35,816 nucleotides of DNA from Lentisphaerota bacterium (lineage in GTDB: Bacteria > Verrucomicrobiota > Lentisphaeria > Victivallales > Victivallaceae). This document shows positions 33,025 to 35,816 of the stretch, piece by piece. The notes below the pieces were generated by a model that saw only the letters and a list, made by a program, of their open reading frames with translations, was not told where the DNA came from and made no database searches. The DNA is taken from NCBI GenBank assembly GCA_015061885.1, contig SUVS01000030.1, positions 1 to 35,816 on the forward strand, written 5' to 3'. Position 1 is the stretch's first letter, and the number at the start of each line of letters is the position of its first letter. The translations under genes were made by a program, and so were the position numbers.

Positions 33025-34350
33025 ATGAATATCGTCAAAAAAGTTTCGCTGTTGCTGGTCGCTTTGACCGCACTCACCACATTGTCGGCAAAGGATATTT
33101 TTGTATCGCTTTCTACCGGCAAAAACAAAAATCCCGGCACTAAAGAAGCTCCGTACAAAAATCTCTGGAAAGCTATCTCTGTTGCCAAAGATAACGATGT
33201 GATCCATATTGCCGAAGGTAATTACCCCGGCAGAATGAAATGCGGGTGGTTCAAACTGGAAAAACCCGTTTCGCTTTTCGGCGGTTATTCTGCTGATTTT
33301 ACCCAACGCGACCCGTTGAAGTTCAAAACCATGTTCCAGCCCAAAAACGAAAATAACGACAAAAAATCCGGAGCGTTGGGGCTTTTGCACATTGAACTTG
33401 AAAAAAGCCCCATGCGGGCTCCTAAAGGCTTCCACATGGTCATCGACGGTATTATCTTTGATGACGGCTTCGCTTCCAGCTATCATGCGGTCAAAGGCAA
33501 ACCCGCCGGTTTTGATACGGGTATGTGGCTGGAAGGCCCCGCTAAAAACATTAAAGACAAGTTCCCCAGTGCCAACCGTTACAGCATCTATTCGGCAACT
33601 GCATCACGCGGCGAAGGCGATTTGACCATACGCAACTGTACTTTTGTCAATGGTTCCAATTATGCGGTGAATGTCAACTGGTTCAAAGGCAAGGTTGCGA
33701 TCGTGAACAATGTTTTCTGCAACAACCGTATGATTTCAGTAAATGTAACATGTTCCAACGGCCGCGAAAAACTTGATTGGGAATGTGCGTACAACACAGT
33801 TCTTTTCACCTGGAGCCGCCTCAACGATCTGGCTGACATGGGGTTTGCCATCCGCAACAACACCAACTGCAATGCCAATATCCACAACAACATCATCGGC
33901 TTGAATGTGCTGACCGGATTTGATAACACCAAAGGTAATCCCAAACAGAAAAAGACCAAACTTGACAATAATATCTTCTTCCTGAACCGCGAATCTGATG
34001 TGCAGATGACAGTTTCGCCTTCTATTGCCAAAGTCCGCGTTGACGGTTTTGAAGATATTGAAGAGGTGGACGGTATCGAGTCTATTGAAGGCAATATCGA
34101 CCTCAAAGATCCCAATATTTTCAAAGGCCGCATCAATCCGCAGTATCTCAATGCGTTTCTTTCCATGAAATATTCGGAAAAGACCAAACTTGATCCGGGC
34201 AAATGCAATGCTCTGCGCAGTGTTCTCGGTTTGCCGCTTCAGGGCACTATCAAAACAACTTGCGATATGTATGCCAACCGTTATCCCCAGGAAGATGCCC
34301 TGAAACTTTTCGGTGCAGTCAAAGACTACGGTGCCCAGATGCCGCAATAA
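33025..34350 (+). CDS. Secreted right-handed beta-helix protein (DUF1565/pectate-lyase-like fold)
   Basis: The 441-residue precursor has a Sec signal peptide (MNIVKKVSLLLVALTALTTLSA, cleavage after about 22). It is followed by the DUF1565-type start of a parallel beta-helix: FVSLSTGKNKNPGTKEAPYKNLWKAI..A...DVIHIAEGNY. Later rungs show the alternating N/G/V pattern (LTIRNCTFVNGSNYAVNV, IVNNVFCNN, IHNNIIGLN). Such proteins bind or cleave polysaccharides; no catalytic set can be fixed here. An AAGGAAAG-type site precedes the ATG, and it is driven by the strong promoter at 32834. The DUF805 gene follows by 43 bp and is probably co-transcribed. Confidence 0.82.
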   Translation: MNIVKKVSLLLVALTALTTLSAKDIFVSLSTGKNKNPGTKEAPYKNLWKAISVAKDNDVIHIAEGNYPGRMKCGWFKLEKPVSLFGGYSADFTQRDPLKFKTMFQPKNENNDKKSGALGLLHIELEKSPMRAPKGFHMVIDGIIFDDGFASSYHAVKGKPAGFDTGMWLEGPAKNIKDKFPSANRYSIYSATASRGEGDLTIRNCTFVNGSNYAVNVNWFKGKVAIVNNVFCNNRMISVNVTCSNGREKLDWECAYNTVLFTWSRLNDLADMGFAIRNNTNCNANIHNNIIGLNVLTGFDNTKGNPKQKKTKLDNNIFFLNRESDVQMTVSPSIAKVRVDGFEDIEEVDGIESIEGNIDLKDPNIFKGRINPQYLNAFLSMKYSEKTKLDPGKCNALRSVLGLPLQGTIKTTCDMYANRYPQEDALKLFGAVKDYGAQMPQ

Positions 34351-34393
34351 GAACATCATCTTTACTATTTTATTATAAACAAAGGAAAAGAAA

Positions 34394-34750
34394 ATGGACA
34401 TTAAAGCAATCATCAACAATTACATTTCAACTGTTACCAAGAAATATTTCTGCTTTGAAGGCAGAACCGGCAGAAAAGCCTTCTGGAGTTTTGTGCTGGT
34501 CAACTTTGTGGTCAATTTTGTACTCGGTCTGATCCCCGGCGTGGGTAAAATTCTCGCCGCTGTCTGGGGATTGGCAGTCCTTTGCCCCTCGTTGGGTATC
34601 ACTGCCCGCCGTCTTCATGATACCGGCAAAACCGGCTGGCTGCAGCTGATTCTGGTGATTCCTGTGATCGGTGCGATCGTACTGCTTATCATCTGTGCCC
34701 AGGCAGGTGCCGGTGAAGCCAACAAATATGGTGATGCCGCCGCAGAATAA
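34394..34750 (+). CDS. DUF805 small integral membrane protein
   Basis: The 118-residue protein fits DUF805. It has the N-terminal FEGRTGRKAFWSF (about 21-33), a membrane segment, the signature ARRLHDTGKTGW (71-82), a second hydrophobic segment (LILVIPVIGAIVLLII) and the terminal GEANKYG. The function of the family is unknown; it is an inner-membrane protein. AAAGGAAAAG precedes the ATG. It sits 43 bp after the beta-helix gene and is closed by a terminator at 34762. Confidence 0.9.
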   Translation: MDIKAIINNYISTVTKKYFCFEGRTGRKAFWSFVLVNFVVNFVLGLIPGVGKILAAVWGLAVLCPSLGITARRLHDTGKTGWLQLILVIPVIGAIVLLIICAQAGAGEANKYGDAAAE

Positions 34751-34761
34751 GTTCAAGTTTA

Positions 34762-34792
34762 CCCGCCGCAGAACTGCGGCGGGTTTATTTTT
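34762..34792 (+). terminator. Intrinsic terminator after the DUF805 gene
   Basis: CCCGCCGCAG/CTGCGGCGGG (34762-34783), loop AA, followed by TTTATTTTT. Confidence 0.92.
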
Positions 34793-34905
34793 CTGTTGCA
34801 ATGTTTGAACCTTGAATCTCAACGCAGAACCGGCAGCAACGGGCAGTTTATGGCTGCCGGGTTGCCATGAACAATATTTCCGAACGCTCAAGGAGGGGGA
34901 GTCGT

Positions 34906-35619
34906 ATGAAAAATAAAGTAAAAATTTTGCCGATAGCATTGACAGGATGTTTTTTGGCCGGATGCACCTGTTACAATACTCATGTTCCCGGCCGTTATAT
35001 CAACCACGGAGCAACTCCCGGCGGAATAGATATTTTTTTCTGTAATCTTGACTACATACTTTTCCCGCCGCAACGGGGGTATGTGGCGGCACCTCCTCCC
35101 CCGCCGCCGGCTCCAGTGCCGGTGGCAGTGGCTCCTGCTCCCCGACCGGTTGTGGTGGTACCTCCTCCCCCGCCGCCGGCTCCAGTGCCGGTGGCAGTGG
35201 TTCCTGCTCCCCGACCGGTTGTGATCATTAATAATAAGGGGCATAATCACGGAAAACACGGATCATACCATAAACCGGCTCCGTCTCATAAACCCGCTCC
35301 CACGCACAAACCGAAACCTTCTGCAAGTGTTCCCAGCCGTCCGTCAACTGTAAGTCGTCCGTCAACTGTAAGTCGTCCGTCAACTGTAAGTCGTCCATCG
35401 ACATCGCGCCGTCCTTCAACGGTCAGCCGTCCATCGACATCGCGCCGTCCTTCAACGGTCAGCCGTCCATCGACATCGCGCCGTCCTTCAACGGTCAGCC
35501 GTCCATCGGCATCGGGGCGAAATTCGACATTCAGCAGCCACCGGGCAAGTTCATCCGGCTCAACAAGCGGCGGCAGAGTTTCTTCTGTGGCAGGAAAGAG
35601 TCAGTATATGGAGGACTGA
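34906..35619 (+). CDS. Repeat-rich lipoprotein with proline and Ser/Arg/Pro repeats
   Basis: The 237-residue precursor has a lipoprotein leader ending LAGC (Cys20); a second possible lipobox LTGC (Cys15) is five residues earlier. The mature protein has a short unique part (about 20-62), two 23-residue proline/valine repeats (PPPPPPAPVPVAV..PAPRPVV), a His/Lys/Pro linker, then SRPSTV/SRRPSTV repeats and a Ser/Gly tail. It looks like a surface or periplasm-spanning stalk of unknown function. I use the ATG at 34906 because AAGGAGGGGGAG precedes it and gives a proper leader; the frame extends to 34867. TGA stop. Confidence 0.8.
   Translation: MKNKVKILPIALTGCFLAGCTCYNTHVPGRYINHGATPGGIDIFFCNLDYILFPPQRGYVAAPPPPPPAPVPVAVAPAPRPVVVVPPPPPPAPVPVAVVPAPRPVVIINNKGHNHGKHGSYHKPAPSHKPAPTHKPKPSASVPSRPSTVSRPSTVSRPSTVSRPSTSRRPSTVSRPSTSRRPSTVSRPSTSRRPSTVSRPSASGRNSTFSSHRASSSGSTSGGRVSSVAGKSQYMED
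35091..35228 (+). repeat. Two 69-bp direct repeats in the lipoprotein gene
   Basis: Copies start at 35091 and 35160 and are nearly identical; they encode the 23-residue Pro/Val repeat. Confidence 0.9.
35333..35512 (+). repeat. 18-bp and 36-bp tandem repeats in the lipoprotein gene
   Basis: CCGTCAACTGTAAGTCGT is repeated about three times. A 36-bp higher-order unit with CCATCGACATCGCGCCGTCC and TTCAACGGTCAGCCGT follows, also three times. All are in frame. Confidence 0.85.
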
Positions 35620-35697
35620 ACTGCATATCCATAAAAGGTATCTTTTTTTATTTTTCCGGCTCAACGCTATAAAAAATTACAGTTAAAAGAAGATATT
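35620..35697. other. Intergenic, nothing recognised
   Basis: AT-rich spacer with T-runs; no gene or convincing promoter. Confidence 0.3.
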
Positions 35698-35728
35698 ATG
35701 AGAGACACAAGAGGTCTCTCATTTTTTA
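35698..35728 (+). terminator. Intrinsic terminator near the right edge
   Basis: ATGAGAGAC/GTCTCTCAT (35698-35722), loop ACAAGAG, then TTTTTT. It probably ends the lipoprotein transcript. Confidence 0.85.
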
Positions 35729-35773
35729 TGTCTAAAAACAAAAAGTGGTTTGCCTCTTGATAAAAATGGATTT

Positions 35774-35816
35774 ATGTTAAATCCGAGAACAAACCGAAGT
35801 CGTATAGTACGCTTCA
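35774..35816 (+). CDS. Possible start of a frame running off the right edge
   Basis: ATG at 35774 opens MLNPRTNRSRIVRF to the window end, with the frame also open upstream (SGLPLDKNGF). No Shine-Dalgarno is present and the fragment is too short to judge. Confidence 0.2.
   Translation, partial: MLNPRTNRSRIVRF

Overview
The window looks like a chromosomal segment from a member of the PVC superphylum, most likely Lentisphaerota (Victivallis-like). This is an inference from gene content. The supporting genes are a prepilin-type protein with the [29 protein letters not shown] N-terminus, a GntR-type wHTH fused to a LacI-like sensor, a Gfo/Idh/MocA oxidoreductase, a mutarotase-fold protein, a neutral-ceramidase-like protein, a CE7-type esterase and a secreted beta-helix protein, all beside ordinary housekeeping genes. 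TAA and TGA are both used as stops, so the genetic code looks standard.

Layout. (1) 1-1350: the N-terminus of an unknown minus-strand gene, tRNA-Cys(GCA), then a seven-copy 84/85-bp tandem array of hairpins that runs almost into the next gene. (2) 1347-6399: a carbohydrate module with a mutarotase-fold protein (minus), a GT-C-like membrane protein, a GntR/LacI-type regulator and a Gfo/Idh/MocA oxidoreductase. The membrane protein and the regulator share a duplicated promoter module offset by exactly 1900 bp. (3) 6693-16604: seven tightly packed minus-strand genes that look like one transcription unit: PpiD/SurA-like chaperone, speD, speE, stand-alone 5'-3' exonuclease, AraC regulator, pseudopilin, HrpA helicase. 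(4) 17095-22374: a secreted CE7-type esterase, ispH-galK (minus), recJ (plus). (5) 22675-27044: a ceramidase-like hydrolase, a secreted protein with two thioredoxin domains and a pilin-like head, and an amidohydrolase. (6) 27045-31823: an accessory region with an (AAGC)20 tetranucleotide tract, a strong hairpin and a terminator, followed by a 1317-residue repetitive acidic/tyrosine-rich protein without a signal peptide. (7) 31824-35816: tRNA-Arg(ACG) whose 3' end is duplicated 235 bp downstream around a cluster of hairpins, a decayed reading frame whose two in-frame stops are both TGA, a secreted beta-helix protein, a DUF805 membrane protein, and a repeat-rich lipoprotein.

Regulation. Many likely sigma70 promoters can be read directly. 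Several share -35 TTGCAA and -10 TATATT with 17-bp spacing, which looks like a local house style. Dispersed intergenic repeats (35-bp and 25-bp cores) recur at 6.5, 22.4 and 25.9 kb.

Most unusual features: the AAGC tract in a reading frame upstream of a giant repetitive protein; the hairpin array after tRNA-Cys; the tRNA-Arg 3'-end duplication with the neighbouring TGA-interrupted frame; the SpeD with a second SpeD-like half; and the pilin-like/thioredoxin/thioredoxin fusion. No integrase, transposase or CRISPR array was seen.
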